A DNA stretch of 64,000 bases from CAZCTC01 sp964501335. GTDB lineage: Bacteria; Chloroflexota; Anaerolineae; B4-G1; SLSP01. Positions within the stretch are counted from its first letter, which is position 1, and the number at the start of each line of letters is the position of its first letter. The notes beneath the pieces were generated by a model, which was not told where the DNA came from, did not search any database, and saw only the letters and a list, made by a program, of their open reading frames with translations. The translations under genes were made by a program, and so were the position numbers. The stretch lies in the NCBI GenBank assembly GCA_964501335.1, contig CAZCTC010000009.1, positions 1 to 64,000 on the forward strand, in the 5' to 3' direction. Of the stretch, positions 7,917 to 16,542 are shown in pieces.

Positions 7917-9278
7917 CTAAATTCCCAACAGCCAGGGTTTCTCTTCGCGGACCTTTTCACCAAAGAGATGGAAAGAAGTCCGGACAAAAGCGCGGGTCAC
8001 AACCAACGCCGTGAACAGGTTGATGAGCGTACCCAACGCCAGCGTCACCGCAAACCCCTGTACCATGCTGGCCGCAAAAGCATTACCGAAAACGTACAGA
8101 ACCCCACAGGTCAACAAAGTCGCCAGATTGGAATCCAACACCGACGTCCAGGCCCGGGCGAATCCGGCATCGACAGCCGTACCAAAGGAACGCCCATGCC
8201 GCAACTCTTCTTTCATGCGTTCGAAGACCAGAATATTGGCATCAACCGCCATCCCTGCCGAAAGCAAGAACCCGGCAATACCCGGCAAAGTCAACGTAAT
8301 CGGGAAGAGCTTGTACAGCATCAGGTTCAAGAGGACATACAGTCCCAGCGCCAGATCCGCAGAAACGCCGTTCAAGCGGTAGTAAACCAACATGAACAGG
8401 AAAACGATGAGCAGACCGATGGTGCCGGCGCGGATACTCTTGGAAACCGATTCCTGCCCCAACGTCGCACCGACGCTCTTCGAGCTTTCCACGTGCCAGG
8501 AAAGGGGCAGCGCACCATAGCGCAGTTTAATCGCCAAAGCATTGGCTTCATCGTGGGTGTAATTTCCGGAAATAGACCCCGTACCATTGGGAATGGCACT
8601 GCGGATGGTCGGACAGGAAACGATCTTCTTATCCAAAACCATACAGAGCGGGCGGCCGATATGGCTGGCGGTGTAATTGGCGAAGAAAGTCGCCGCATCC
8701 GGTTTCAGTTCAAAGGTAACTTCCCAGCCACCGGTTTCACTGGCGGCCGGCTTGGCTGTCACCAAACTCTCGCCCGTCATTACCGTGCTGTACACTTTGG
8801 TGGTGGTCATAGCCAGAGCCGCAGCAATTTCCGAGGGTTCTTTCAATCCGTAAGTCGTGCTGACCGGAGTTCCTTCCAGCAAAATATCGGAAGACTCGAT
8901 AAACTCCAGCAAACCGGTGCCACGAATGGTATCAACAGCCTGTTTCTCATCGCTGATACCGGGCAATTCCACGATAATCCGATCGCCCCCACGGACCTGC
9001 ACGATGGGTTCAGTCAACCCCAAAGCATTCACACGTTCTTCAATGATGCTTCGAGAATCGTCGACTTTCTCAGCCGTTACAGTCTGAGTTTCATCAGGAG
9101 CCAGCAGCACCTGAATCCCACCCTGGAGGTCCAGACCGAGGTTGAATTTTGAACCGGCCTGAGGATCCGTGCGCCAGAAGAGAAAATCCGACAGATCAGT
9201 GCTGAATACAACAACGAAGATGGAAATCAGAGCAAGAAACAGCACACCAAGCAGAGCAGCAGTTGTACGATTATTCAT
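7917..9278 (-). CDS. secD: Protein translocase subunit SecD
   Basis: Partner of SecF, 453 residues. It has an N-terminal membrane helix (residues 4-24), the motif FNLGLDLQGGIQVLL, a large extracytoplasmic region containing ERVNALGLTEPIVQVRGGDR, and a C-terminal helix bundle with LPGIAGFLLSAGMAVDANILVFERMKEEL (split here only for description), the SecD hallmark. The start at 9276-9278 is preferred over 9308 because an AGGAG lies 7-8 nt upstream of it and homology starts there. It is transcribed away from the OppB-type gene at 9551. Confidence 0.95.
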   Translation of the reverse strand: MNNRTTAALLGVLFLALISIFVVVFSTDLSDFLFWRTDPQAGSKFNLGLDLQGGIQVLLAPDETQTVTAEKVDDSRSIIEERVNALGLTEPIVQVRGGDRIIVELPGISDEKQAVDTIRGTGLLEFIESSDILLEGTPVSTTYGLKEPSEIAAALAMTTTKVYSTVMTGESLVTAKPAASETGGWEVTFELKPDAATFFANYTASHIGRPLCMVLDKKIVSCPTIRSAIPNGTGSISGNYTHDEANALAIKLRYGALPLSWHVESSKSVGATLGQESVSKSIRAGTIGLLIVFLFMLVYYRLNGVSADLALGLYVLLNLMLYKLFPITLTLPGIAGFLLSAGMAVDANILVFERMKEELRHGRSFGTAVDAGFARAWTSVLDSNLATLLTCGVLYVFGNAFAASMVQGFAVTLALGTLINLFTALVVTRAFVRTSFHLFGEKVREEKPWLLGI

Positions 9279-9550
9279 AGACACTCCTAGGGAATTGGCA
9301 AGTCGCAAACACGACAGTCCGAGATTATAGCCCCCCCAGACGAAATGTCAACCCACAGATCTTTTAAAATCCCCATAGTTTCGTTGAACCAAGATTGCAA
9401 CTCCACACTATTCAAATAGATCAAAGATAAAATAAAAGGCGCCTCAAAATAAATTCTTTTTGATCGAGTGGTTTTTAATTTATTCGCGCGGATTGCCCGA
9501 CACGAATAAATAATATCAGCTCTCTAAAATGAAAGTTTGAGGAGGAAAAA
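9279..9550. other. Divergent intergenic region secD / OppB-type permease
   Basis: These 272 bp are distinctly AT-rich compared with both flanking genes and contain several T-rich stretches (9440-9490). It must hold the promoters of secD (minus) and of the permease (plus). I did not find a convincing consensus pair on either strand. AGGAGGA at 9540 is the ribosome-binding site of the permease. Confidence 0.5.
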
Positions 9551-11002
9551 ATGGCTACCTATCTGGTTCGACGTTTCATCCAGATGATTTTGGTCGTCCT
9601 GTTGTCCACGATGGCAATTTATGCCATCCTCAATCTGGCCCCCGGCGGTCCCTTAAGCGGAAAAAAACTGGTCACCGGCATCAACAATCAGCTCTCCGAA
9701 GCCGATATCGCCCGGCTGGAAAATTATCTGGGCATCGATAAACCTATCGTCCTGCGCTATATGGCCTGGATCCTGGGTGACGACTGGCTGGGCGCTGACA
9801 GCATGTATCTGGGACTCACGCCCCCTAAAACCGGCCGCTTTTATACCGAATCCGGTTTCGCCTACACCAAAGTCGGCTATCCGATCTGGATTGCCGGTCC
9901 CACGACGGCCGATCCTTCCGGCCGGGCTGAAATCGCCCCCACCACCATCTGGGTCAATCCGCGCGGAGCGGTCCCCGAAACTGTCCATGAAGGAAAAATC
10001 CTCACGGTCACCCGCGACTCCCTGGTCGTCGATCTGACCGATACCTATAACGATACCCGGATCGTCCCGACCGCCACCACCGAATGGATCATCCCCGACC
10101 GCCCGCAACGCCCGACGGAGGGCTTATGGCTCCCCGTCGGCTGGCTTTTCGGCCCTCAGGGATTGCTGGGTGATTACATCCGCTTCCATGGCGACCAGCG
10201 CGGCGTCCTTCGCATGGATTGGGGCACCTCCTGGAAAGTCGCCACCGGCCAGAAAGTCTCCGATCTGATCCTTTCCCGACTGGGCAACACCCTCCTGCTG
10301 ACCCTCACCGCCACCCTCTTTTCCCTGCTCATTGCCATCCCCATCGGGATCTATTCCGCCGTCAAACAATACTCCACCCTCGATTACATCATCACCACCT
10401 TCACCTTCTTCGGCACCGCCATGCCCGTTTTCTGGTTCGGCCTGATGATGGTCATGATCTTCAGCATCTGGTTCCAACAGGCCGGCCTCCCCTATCTGCC
10501 GGCAGGCTCCCTCTACTCCCTGCGCCCGCCCGATCCCACCAGCCTGCTGGGCTTGCTGCATCTGGCTCCCAAAAGCCTGGGAGATCGCGCCGTCCATCTG
10601 CTCATGCCGGCCCTGGTCCTCAGCCTGCTCTACATGGCGACCTGGAGCCGTTTTATGCGCGCCTCCATGCTTGAAGTGCTCCGCCAGGATTACATCCGCA
10701 CCGCCCGGGCCAAAGGACTCGCCGAGCGCTTCGTCATCATCCGCCATGCCCTGCGCAACGCCCTCATCCCCATCATCACCATCGTCGTCCTGCAAATCCC
10801 TGGACTCTTTGGCGGCGCCATCATCACAGAAACCATCTTCTCCTGGACCGGCATGGGACGCCTCTTTCTGGACGCCTTGAGCAGCAGCGATTGGCCGATC
10901 GTCATGATCTTCCTGCTCATCGAAGCCGTGCTCGTCGTCATCTCTACCCTGGTCGGCGATGTCCTCTACACCACCGTCGATCCCCGCATCCGCTACGACT
11001 GA
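9551..11002 (+). CDS. OppB/DppB-type ABC permease with large extracytoplasmic insertion
   Basis: Membrane permease, 483 residues, about 150 longer than usual OppB. The start YLVRRFIQMILVVLLSTMAIY and LAPGGP are typical. Residues about 76-200 are an insertion rich in beta-strand-like and Thr/Pro sequence (GYPIWIAGPTTADPSGRAE, TTIWVNPRGAVPE, TRDSLVVDLTDTYND, ATTEWIIPDRPQRPTEGLW) in the first outer loop. After MDWGTSWK the permease core resumes, with TARAKGLAERFVIIRHALRNAL and the tail VLYTTVDPRIRYD. No OppC, ATPase or binding-protein gene follows; a palindrome copy and a different gene come next. It may work with subunits encoded elsewhere or be a leftover of a broken operon. Confidence 0.85.
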   Translation: MATYLVRRFIQMILVVLLSTMAIYAILNLAPGGPLSGKKLVTGINNQLSEADIARLENYLGIDKPIVLRYMAWILGDDWLGADSMYLGLTPPKTGRFYTESGFAYTKVGYPIWIAGPTTADPSGRAEIAPTTIWVNPRGAVPETVHEGKILTVTRDSLVVDLTDTYNDTRIVPTATTEWIIPDRPQRPTEGLWLPVGWLFGPQGLLGDYIRFHGDQRGVLRMDWGTSWKVATGQKVSDLILSRLGNTLLLTLTATLFSLLIAIPIGIYSAVKQYSTLDYIITTFTFFGTAMPVFWFGLMMVMIFSIWFQQAGLPYLPAGSLYSLRPPDPTSLLGLLHLAPKSLGDRAVHLLMPALVLSLLYMATWSRFMRASMLEVLRQDYIRTARAKGLAERFVIIRHALRNALIPIITIVVLQIPGLFGGAIITETIFSWTGMGRLFLDALSSSDWPIVMIFLLIEAVLVVISTLVGDVLYTTVDPRIRYD

Positions 11003-11028
11003 GCCCAAACCCTCCAAAATACACCCCC

Positions 11029-11066
11029 CCTGTTTTCGGCGGCTTCAGAAAGCCGCCGAAAACAGG
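11029..11066 (+). terminator. Palindrome copy acting as terminator of the permease gene
   Basis: Perfect 17-bp stem (CCTGTTTTCGGCGGCTT and complement) with a CAGA loop, 27 nt after the stop codon. It is one of the dispersed palindrome copies, followed at 11075-11085 by the GGGACGCTGAAAA tail. Confidence 0.65.
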
Positions 11067-11104
11067 AATAAAATGTGGGACGCTGAAAATGTCCCCCCGG
11101 TTAA

Positions 11105-11133
11105 TTGATCTTTTCCCCTGAATATGCTAAACT
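11105..11133 (+). promoter_or_regulatory. Putative promoter of the YiiX-like gene
   Basis: TTGATC (11105-11110), 17-nt spacer, TAAACT (11128-11133), in an otherwise empty gap. The predicted leader is about 62 nt, with an AGGAGG Shine-Dalgarno at 11191-11196. Confidence 0.45.
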
Positions 11134-11201
11134 GAAACCGGAATCTCGAACCGCAACAGACCCGCACAAAATCCAACCCTCACTCCCAACCAGGAGGAAC
11201 A

Positions 11202-11786
11202 ATGATCCATACATATGAACTCCAGGGGCTCCCCTTAAAAACCGGCGACCTGATTTGCACCACCAACGGACAATCGGGACTGGCAGTTGGAGAATTCTGG
11301 CGCCTGATCGGCTATCTGGTGCCTGGAGATGTCGATCACGTCGTCATCTACATCGGGCCCGAAGGGCGCTGTGTGGAATCTGCCGCTTACGGCGTCAATA
11401 CCTTTGAAATACCGGATCACACCTGGAACGGCCTGGCCATGCTTCCCCAACGCGGCTTTATCGATCAACTCATCGGCATCGCCTACCCCTTCCAAAACCT
11501 CAACCTCCCGCCCGAAAAGGAACGCCAGATTCGGGAACGTGTAGGAGAGTACTGCCTCGCCCAGGCCACGGCCCACAAACCCTACAACCTGAACTTTCTG
11601 GATTCCGAAACCGAAAACGCTTTTTATTGCAGCCAGCTGGCTTACAAAGCTTACATTCCCGATGGAATTAATTTAAATACTGGCCTGGGATTAGATAATA
11701 TAGAAGGGACAGAAACGATCATTCTCCCCCAGGAAATCTGGGACGGCTGCGCACACCGCCTGCCGGTTGAAAAACCGACACTCTAG
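11202..11786 (+). CDS. YiiX/YaeF-like permuted papain-fold (NlpC/P60 superfamily) protein
   Basis: Small predicted cysteine hydrolase or amidase, 194 residues. The layout is that of permuted NlpC/P60 proteins: an N-terminal KTGDLICTTN strand, then DVDHVVIYIG with the catalytic-type His (about residue 47), and a late FYCSQLAYKAY with the candidate nucleophile Cys (about residue 147). Order His then Cys marks the circularly permuted papain fold of the YiiX/C92 family. There is no signal peptide, so it is probably cytoplasmic. It has its own promoter and RBS (AGGAGG), and the next gene starts 100 nt on. Substrate unknown; lipid, peptide or murein amides are the family's options. Confidence 0.75.
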   Translation: MIHTYELQGLPLKTGDLICTTNGQSGLAVGEFWRLIGYLVPGDVDHVVIYIGPEGRCVESAAYGVNTFEIPDHTWNGLAMLPQRGFIDQLIGIAYPFQNLNLPPEKERQIRERVGEYCLAQATAHKPYNLNFLDSETENAFYCSQLAYKAYIPDGINLNTGLGLDNIEGTETIILPQEIWDGCAHRLPVEKPTL

Positions 11787-11885
11787 AACAACACCTTTCC
11801 TCGCCGCGCTTCATATCAACCCGCCGCCGTTCTTTCTGTCAGGGCCTTGAAGCATTGACAGATAAGAAATAAAGGAGGTCATCTT

Positions 11886-12680
11886 ATGAAACGCACCCTC
11901 TTATTTGCCGGGGCACTTCTGGGCAGCACGGCGCTGGTCTGGAAATTTTTTCGTCCCCACCATCCTACCCCCATCCACTCCAAAATTGTCGTCATCACCG
12001 GCGCCACTTCAAACATCGGACGCGCCACCGCCCATGCCTTTGCCGCCCGCGGCGCCCGGGTCATCCTGGTCGCCCGCCACGCCCACCTGCTGGCCGAACT
12101 ACAGTCCGAACTGGCCGAATATGAAAATCCAGCCTGGATCATAGCGGCGGATATCACCTGTGAAGAAGAACTTCAGCTCCTCATCAACCGCATCGTCCAG
12201 AAATTCGACAGGATCGACATCCTGATCAACAACGCCTGTTTGACCCAGGGCAGCGTCATCGAAACTCTCTCCTCCGCCGAATTAAAAGAACAGATAGAAA
12301 TCAACCTTTACGGCTGCATCCACCTGACTCGACTGGTTCTGCCCTTGATGATCCGCCAGGGCACCGGCCATATCGTCACGGTCAGCAGCGCCGTCGCCCT
12401 GCAGGCCCCGGCCAGCCATATCGTCTACAATGCCACCCGCCACGCCCTCCTGGAATTCAGCAAAACTCTCCACCACGAAATCGACGGCACCGGCATCCGC
12501 ATCTCCACCATCCTGCCCGGCTGGCCCCGCCCCCCAACCCATCACCCCACAGATTACGACATCTGGCAAATGATCGGCCAACCTTCTTCTGAAATATTGC
12601 GCAACGACCCCCAAATCCCCGCCCGCGCCATCGTCAAAGCCGTTCAATATAACTACCGCCAGATAACCCTGTCACCCTGA
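11886..12680 (+). CDS. Short-chain dehydrogenase/reductase with Y-x3-R active site
   Basis: Classical SDR fold, 264 residues, with an N-terminal hydrophobic segment (residues 3-20) that could anchor it to the membrane. The cofactor motif is TGATSNIG (Thr-Gly-x3-Gly-x-Gly pattern), followed by ARHAHLL, where Arg suggests NADP(H). NNAC is the structural NNAG equivalent, and VSSAVAL carries the catalytic Ser. The catalytic YxxxK is changed: the sequence reads VYNATRHALLEF, so Arg stands where Lys is nearly invariant. Activity may be reduced or altered. RBS AAGGAGG is 9 nt upstream. Substrate unknown. Confidence 0.82.
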   Translation: MKRTLLFAGALLGSTALVWKFFRPHHPTPIHSKIVVITGATSNIGRATAHAFAARGARVILVARHAHLLAELQSELAEYENPAWIIAADITCEEELQLLINRIVQKFDRIDILINNACLTQGSVIETLSSAELKEQIEINLYGCIHLTRLVLPLMIRQGTGHIVTVSSAVALQAPASHIVYNATRHALLEFSKTLHHEIDGTGIRISTILPGWPRPPTHHPTDYDIWQMIGQPSSEILRNDPQIPARAIVKAVQYNYRQITLSP

Positions 12681-13087
12681 TCCGGCAGTCGAAATAAAAC
12701 CCCATGTTTCGGCGGCTTCAAAAAGCCGCCGAAAACATAACTAAAAAATTCTCTCCCCCTGCTTCGCACCGCGCGTCGCTGCTTACCCAACAAAAGCCTC
12801 TTGCGGGACATAAAAACCGCCTATTAAGCAGCCCAACAAACAACCACACAGGTAAAAAAAGCCCATGTTTTCGCGGGCTTTCTGAAGCCCGCGAAAACAT
12901 AACTAAAAAATTCTCTCCCCCTGCTTCGCACCGCGCGTCGCTGCTTACCCAACAAAAGCCTCTTGCGGGACGCTAAAACAAACCTCAATTCCCCGATTGC
13001 CATAACTGATTATAATTATCTCGGTTGCGCATAACTCACATCCGCCGGCATCGGCGGAAATAAAAACACAAATCATTCGAGGAACCG
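12681..13087. repeat. Two tandem palindrome-family copies
   Basis: Two copies of the whole dispersed element lie head to tail. Hairpin 12704-12738 (CGGCGGCTT stem, one bulged base) is followed by tail 12739-12801. Hairpin 12865-12900 (CGCGGGCTT stem, perfect 16 bp) is followed by tail 12901-12975. The two tails are essentially identical for about 70 bp while the stems differ, so tail and stem have separate histories. An ACCACACAGGTAAAAA module precedes the second hairpin. The rest (12985-13087) is the PhzF leader, with TATAAT at 13011. Confidence 0.75.
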
Positions 13088-13894
13088 ATGGGAGAGACTA
13101 TTTTTCAGGTCGATGCATTTACCAAACAACCCTTTGCCGGCAACCCGGCCGGAATTTGCGTCAGAACAATCCCCTCCCCCGAACGCTGGATGCAAAATGT
13201 GGCCCGGGAAATGAATCTTTCCGAAACCGCCTTCCTTTACCCTCAGGAAGAAGGCTTCAACCTGCGCTGGTTCACCCCCGCCGTGGAAGTCGATCTCTGC
13301 GGACATGCCACCCTCGCCAGCGCTCATATCCTGTGGGAAGCCGGCTACCTGCGCCCCGATCAACAGGCACGCTTCTATACCCGCAGCGGCATTCTCACCG
13401 CCGACCGCCAAGAAGACTGGATCGAGATGAACTTCCCGGCCAAACCCGAACAAACCGCCCTCCCCCATCCGGACCTGACCCGCGCGCTCGGCATTACCCC
13501 CCTCTACATCGGCCGCAACCGCTTTGACTACCTCATCGAGGTCGAATCGGAAGAGATCGTCCGCGCCATGCGCCCCGACTTCACCCTCCTCAGCTCGCTG
13601 CCCATCCGCGGCGTCATGGTGACCAGTCGCAGCAACAACCCCGAATACGATTTCGTCTCGCGTTTCTTCGCCCCCGGCGTCGGCGTGAACGAAGACCCCG
13701 TCACCGGTTCAGCCCATTGCTGCCTCGGTCCCTTCTGGGGCAGCCGGCTCAACAAAACCGAATTCGTTGCCTATCAGGCTTCTCCTCGCGGCGGCGTTCT
13801 GCGCGTCCGCCTGGGTGGAGAGCGCGTCTACCTGGCCGGCCAGGCAATCACGGTCTTCCGCGGCGATCTCTACTCTTCGCCCGACGCAGCCTGA
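13088..13894 (+). CDS. PhzF-family isomerase-like protein
   Basis: Member of the phenazine biosynthesis PhzF / diaminopimelate-epimerase-like fold, 268 residues, normal length. Family blocks are present: QVDAFTKQPFAGNPAGIC at the N terminus, MNLSETAFL with the acid equivalent to the catalytic Glu, RWFTPAVEVDLCGHATLAS, and GVNEDPVTGSAHCCLGPFW. No other phenazine genes are near, so it is probably one of the many PhzF paralogues of unknown substrate rather than a phenazine enzyme. An ATTCGAGGAACCG RBS region precedes the ATG. It converges on rubrerythrin with a shared terminator. Confidence 0.92.
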   Translation: MGETIFQVDAFTKQPFAGNPAGICVRTIPSPERWMQNVAREMNLSETAFLYPQEEGFNLRWFTPAVEVDLCGHATLASAHILWEAGYLRPDQQARFYTRSGILTADRQEDWIEMNFPAKPEQTALPHPDLTRALGITPLYIGRNRFDYLIEVESEEIVRAMRPDFTLLSSLPIRGVMVTSRSNNPEYDFVSRFFAPGVGVNEDPVTGSAHCCLGPFWGSRLNKTEFVAYQASPRGGVLRVRLGGERVYLAGQAITVFRGDLYSSPDAA

Positions 13895-13913
13895 TCCTTA
13901 CCAGAAAAAAATT

Positions 13914-13953
13914 ACGGGGCGCCGGTTTCAAAACCGGCGCCCCGTAATTTTTC
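13914..13953. terminator. Bidirectional terminator between phzF-like gene and rubrerythrin
   Basis: Perfect palindrome of about 18 bp (ATTACGGGGCGCCGGTTT and complement, loop CAA-like) with flanking A and T runs. It lies 20 nt after the PhzF stop and 18 nt after the rubrerythrin stop, so it can serve both convergent genes. Confidence 0.85.
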
Positions 13954-13970
13954 ACAACAAAAATTAATTA

Positions 13971-14471
13971 TTACCCGATCCGCTCAAAACGTGCCGCCGG
14001 CGCCCCACAAACCGGACACTTCTCCGGAGCTACGCGCTCAGCCGTATAACCACACACTGGACAAATCCAGTAATCGAAAGCGTCCGTTTCTTTCCCCAGA
14101 GTCTCCAAAGCCTTCGTGTACAGATCCTCGTGGATCTTTTCCACTTCCCAGGCATACCGGAAACTGGTCATCGCGCGGGGCGCATTCTCCGCCTCGGCAT
14201 CCTTCATAAACTGCGGATACATCGTGACTGCTTCGTAATTCTCACCCGCAATCGCAACCTTCAGGTTTTCTTCCGTCGATTTGACCTGTTGCAGCGCGCG
14301 GAAATGGTTCAGCGCATGGACCGTCTCCGCCGCGGCGGCCGCCCGGAACAGTTTGGCTACCTGAGGATGACCCTCCTCATCCGCCTGGCGCGCAAAAGCG
14401 GTATACTTGCGATTAGCCTGCGACTCTCCGGCAAAAGCGGCCCACAGATCTTGAATCGTTTTTTCTTCCAT
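13971..14471 (-). CDS. rbr: Rubrerythrin
   Basis: Non-haem di-iron peroxidase, 166 residues, reducing hydrogen peroxide in anaerobes and microaerophiles. The N-terminal four-helix domain shows the iron ligands in FAGESQANRKY, AAAETVHALNHF (ExxH), NYEAVTMYPQF and EVEKIHEDLY. The C-terminal rubredoxin-like domain has two CPVCG/CPVCG knuckles (CPVCGYTAE and CPVCGAPAAR). Length and domain order are standard. RBS AGGAGG is 6 nt upstream. It is monocistronic between a shared terminator and a repeat-containing gap, and suggests an organism that meets oxygen but is not strictly aerobic. Confidence 0.96.
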   Translation of the reverse strand: MEEKTIQDLWAAFAGESQANRKYTAFARQADEEGHPQVAKLFRAAAAAETVHALNHFRALQQVKSTEENLKVAIAGENYEAVTMYPQFMKDAEAENAPRAMTSFRYAWEVEKIHEDLYTKALETLGKETDAFDYWICPVCGYTAERVAPEKCPVCGAPAARFERIG

Positions 14472-14675
14472 GAAAAGCCTCCTATGTGAATTTGAGAGAT
14501 GGTTACTTTAACGGAAAAAGGGTCACCGGCCGTCGTACCTCTGGCCGCCTCCCAGTATATCACAAAAACGTCAACTTAATAACTTATACCCCTTCGCTTA
14601 AATTCCTCCCCCGCATCAGAAATTTTCAACCTGTGCGGTCAGCCCGAAAAAGCGGGAGAAAAAAGTTATTTTTTC

Positions 14676-14711
14676 ATTTTTTCGGCGGCTTCGGAAAGCC
14701 GCCGAAAAAAT
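14676..14711. repeat. Palindrome-family hairpin upstream of the glycosylation cluster
   Basis: Sixteen-bp perfect stem (ATTTTTTCGGCGGCTT) with CGGA loop. It is preceded by ACCTGTGCGGTCAGCCCGAAAAAGCGGGAG (14632-14660, described not quoted as one motif) and followed by the reversed TTTTTCCAGAACC module. It lies between the rubrerythrin leader and the gtrA promoter and may insulate them. Confidence 0.65.
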
Positions 14712-14765
14712 ATGATTTTTCCAGAACCACGCAGTCATGCTTCCACTCTTCCATTCTTCCCGGCA

Positions 14766-14793
14766 TTGACATCCTCTCCCCCAAAGGTATAAT
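14766..14793 (+). promoter_or_regulatory. Consensus promoter of the glycosylation cluster
   Basis: TTGACA (14766-14771) and TATAAT (14788-14793) are both perfect, with a 16-nt spacer. The predicted start is near 14800, giving a leader of about 45 nt with TAGGAG 8 nt before the gtrA ATG at 14845. Confidence 0.85.
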
Positions 14794-14844
14794 CGGCCGG
14801 GGCTCAAAGAACAGGCCTGACTTTCAAAAAATAATAGGAGCTTT

Positions 14845-15351
14845 ATGACGCTCACCGCACTTATGCCGAAAAACGTCCGCGGCTGGGTTCAAACCAACCG
14901 CAAAGACATCACCCGTTTCCTTAAATTCGCCGTCGTCGGTGCCCTGGGTGCCCTCGTCGATTTCGGCGTCTTCAATCTTATCAGCCTGCTCTTTGACATG
15001 GACACCCTCCCGGCCAACGTCATCTCCTTCACCACGGCCGTCTGCAGCAACTTTATCTGGAACCGCTACTGGACCTATCCCGACTCCCGCGCCAAACCCC
15101 TGGGACGGCAACTCATCCAGTTCTTCGCCGTCAACCTTGTCGGCCTGGGTATCAACACCACGATCGTCCTGCTGTTGAAATCTCCCATGACCGGCCTGCT
15201 GGTCGCCGTCTCCCCCGCTCTGGGATTGAGTTTTGTCGCCGCCACACAGGAACAGATCGGCAAAAACATGGCCAAGGTGGTCGCCACCGGTGTTGTGATG
15301 TTCTGGAATTTCTTCATCAACCGCATCTGGACCTATAACGACGTTAAATAA
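14845..15351 (+). CDS. GtrA-family membrane protein
   Basis: Small membrane protein, 168 residues, with four predicted helices: FLKFAVVGALGALVDFGVFNLI, a second around VISFTTAVCSNFIWNRYWTY, a third in FFAVNLVGLGINTTIVLLL, and a last in VVATGVVMFWNFFINRIWTY. The two N-x3-R-x-WTY motifs (SNFIWNRYWTY and NFFINRIWTY) are characteristic of GtrA/DPMS proteins, which are thought to flip or assist polyprenyl-phosphate-linked sugars. It leads the cluster, 6 nt before a glycosyltransferase, consistent with supplying lipid-linked sugar to the GT-C enzymes downstream. Confidence 0.88.
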   Translation: MTLTALMPKNVRGWVQTNRKDITRFLKFAVVGALGALVDFGVFNLISLLFDMDTLPANVISFTTAVCSNFIWNRYWTYPDSRAKPLGRQLIQFFAVNLVGLGINTTIVLLLKSPMTGLLVAVSPALGLSFVAATQEQIGKNMAKVVATGVVMFWNFFINRIWTYNDVK

Positions 15352-15357
15352 ACCATC

Positions 15358-16542
15358 ATGTCCACCGCCGCCCTGCGCATCGCCATTGACTATACAGCAG
15401 CAGCCCGCCAGGGCGGCGGGATCGGACGTTATGCCCGGGAACTGATCACAGCCATCCTGACCGCCCCTTCCCCTCATACCTACACCTTAATGGCTGCCGC
15501 TGCCGGCCTCGGCGACCGCTGGACGCAGGAACGGTCCCGCCTTCAGGCCGCCGCCTCCGCCGCCGATCGGCTGAGATTCCGCACCCTCCCCCTCACCGAC
15601 GACTGGATGGCCCGCCTCTGGCAAAGACTGCGACTCCCCCTTCCCGCCGAATGGATCACCGGAGCCGCCGACATCTTCTACTCCCCCGACTTCGTCCTGC
15701 CGCCGCTCGGCCGCCGCACCCGGGCCCTGCTCACCGTCCACGATCTCTCTTTCCTGCGCCACCCCGAAACCTTCCCCCCCGCCCTGCGCAACTATCTGGA
15801 AGGCGCCGTCCCGCGCAGCGTCGTCCGCGCCGATGTGATCCTGGCCGACTCCGCCGCCACCCGCCGCGACCTGATCGAACTGCTCCAGGTAGCGCCGGAA
15901 AAAGTCGAAGTATTGCTCAGCGGCGTCTCGCCGCGCTTCTCTCCGCAGGCCGATCCCGACGAACGCGCCCGCCTGCAACAACGTTACCACATCGGTCACC
16001 GGCCCTACATCCTCTCCGTCGGCACCATCCAGCCCCGCAAAAACTACATCCGCCTGATGGAAGCCTTGGACCCGCTGGCCGCCGCCCGCCCGCTCGACCT
16101 GATCATCATCGGGCAACCGGCCTGGCTCGCCGAACCGATCCTGGAAGCCGCCGCCGCCCGCCCCTACGTCCATCTACCCGGCTTCACTGCCGACGCCGAC
16201 CTGCCCGCCCTCTACCGTCAGGCAGAACTCTTCGCTTTCCCCAGCCTCTACGAGGGCTTCGGCCTGCCGCCCCTCGAAGCGATGGCCTGCGGCACGCCCG
16301 TCGTCGCCTCCTCGGTCTCCAGCGTTCCCGAAGTCGTCGGAGAAGCCGGCCTCAGCGTCGATCCGACCGACGTCCCGGCCTGGACCGCAGCAATCGCCCG
16401 CCTCCTGGATGACTCCGATCTGCGCGCCGATCTCCGCAACCGCGGCCTCGCCCGCGCCGCTGAATTCACCTGGGCCCGCGCCGCCGCCCGCTGGCTGGAT
16501 ATTATTTACACGGAGAACACAACATGCGCATTGCCATTGTGA
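15358..16542 (+). CDS. GT-B glycosyltransferase (GT4 family)
   Basis: Nucleotide-sugar-dependent transferase, 394 residues, probably cytoplasmic. The N-terminal Rossmann half begins RIAIDYTAAARQGGGIGRYARELI with the acceptor-side Gly-rich loop. The donor half has YILSVGTIQPRKNYIRLMEAL, LPGFTADADLPALYRQAELFAFPSLYEGFGLPPLEAMACGTPVVAS (quoted in part for its EGFGLPxLEAMACG donor motif), the E-x7-E element of GT4. It is 6 nt downstream of gtrA and overlaps the next GT by 19 nt. The donor sugar and acceptor cannot be read from sequence. Confidence 0.9.
   Translation: MSTAALRIAIDYTAAARQGGGIGRYARELITAILTAPSPHTYTLMAAAAGLGDRWTQERSRLQAAASAADRLRFRTLPLTDDWMARLWQRLRLPLPAEWITGAADIFYSPDFVLPPLGRRTRALLTVHDLSFLRHPETFPPALRNYLEGAVPRSVVRADVILADSAATRRDLIELLQVAPEKVEVLLSGVSPRFSPQADPDERARLQQRYHIGHRPYILSVGTIQPRKNYIRLMEALDPLAAARPLDLIIIGQPAWLAEPILEAAAARPYVHLPGFTADADLPALYRQAELFAFPSLYEGFGLPPLEAMACGTPVVASSVSSVPEVVGEAGLSVDPTDVPAWTAAIARLLDDSDLRADLRNRGLARAAEFTWARAAARWLDIIYTENTTCALPL

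Noticed and set aside
12704..12976. 90-codon frame over the two tandem palindrome copies
   Set aside because: It repeats the same peptide twice (ENITKKFSPPASHRASLL) because the DNA repeats; no RBS.
13088..13894. Phenazine biosynthesis locus
   Set aside because: Only a PhzF-family paralogue is present, with no other phz genes nearby.
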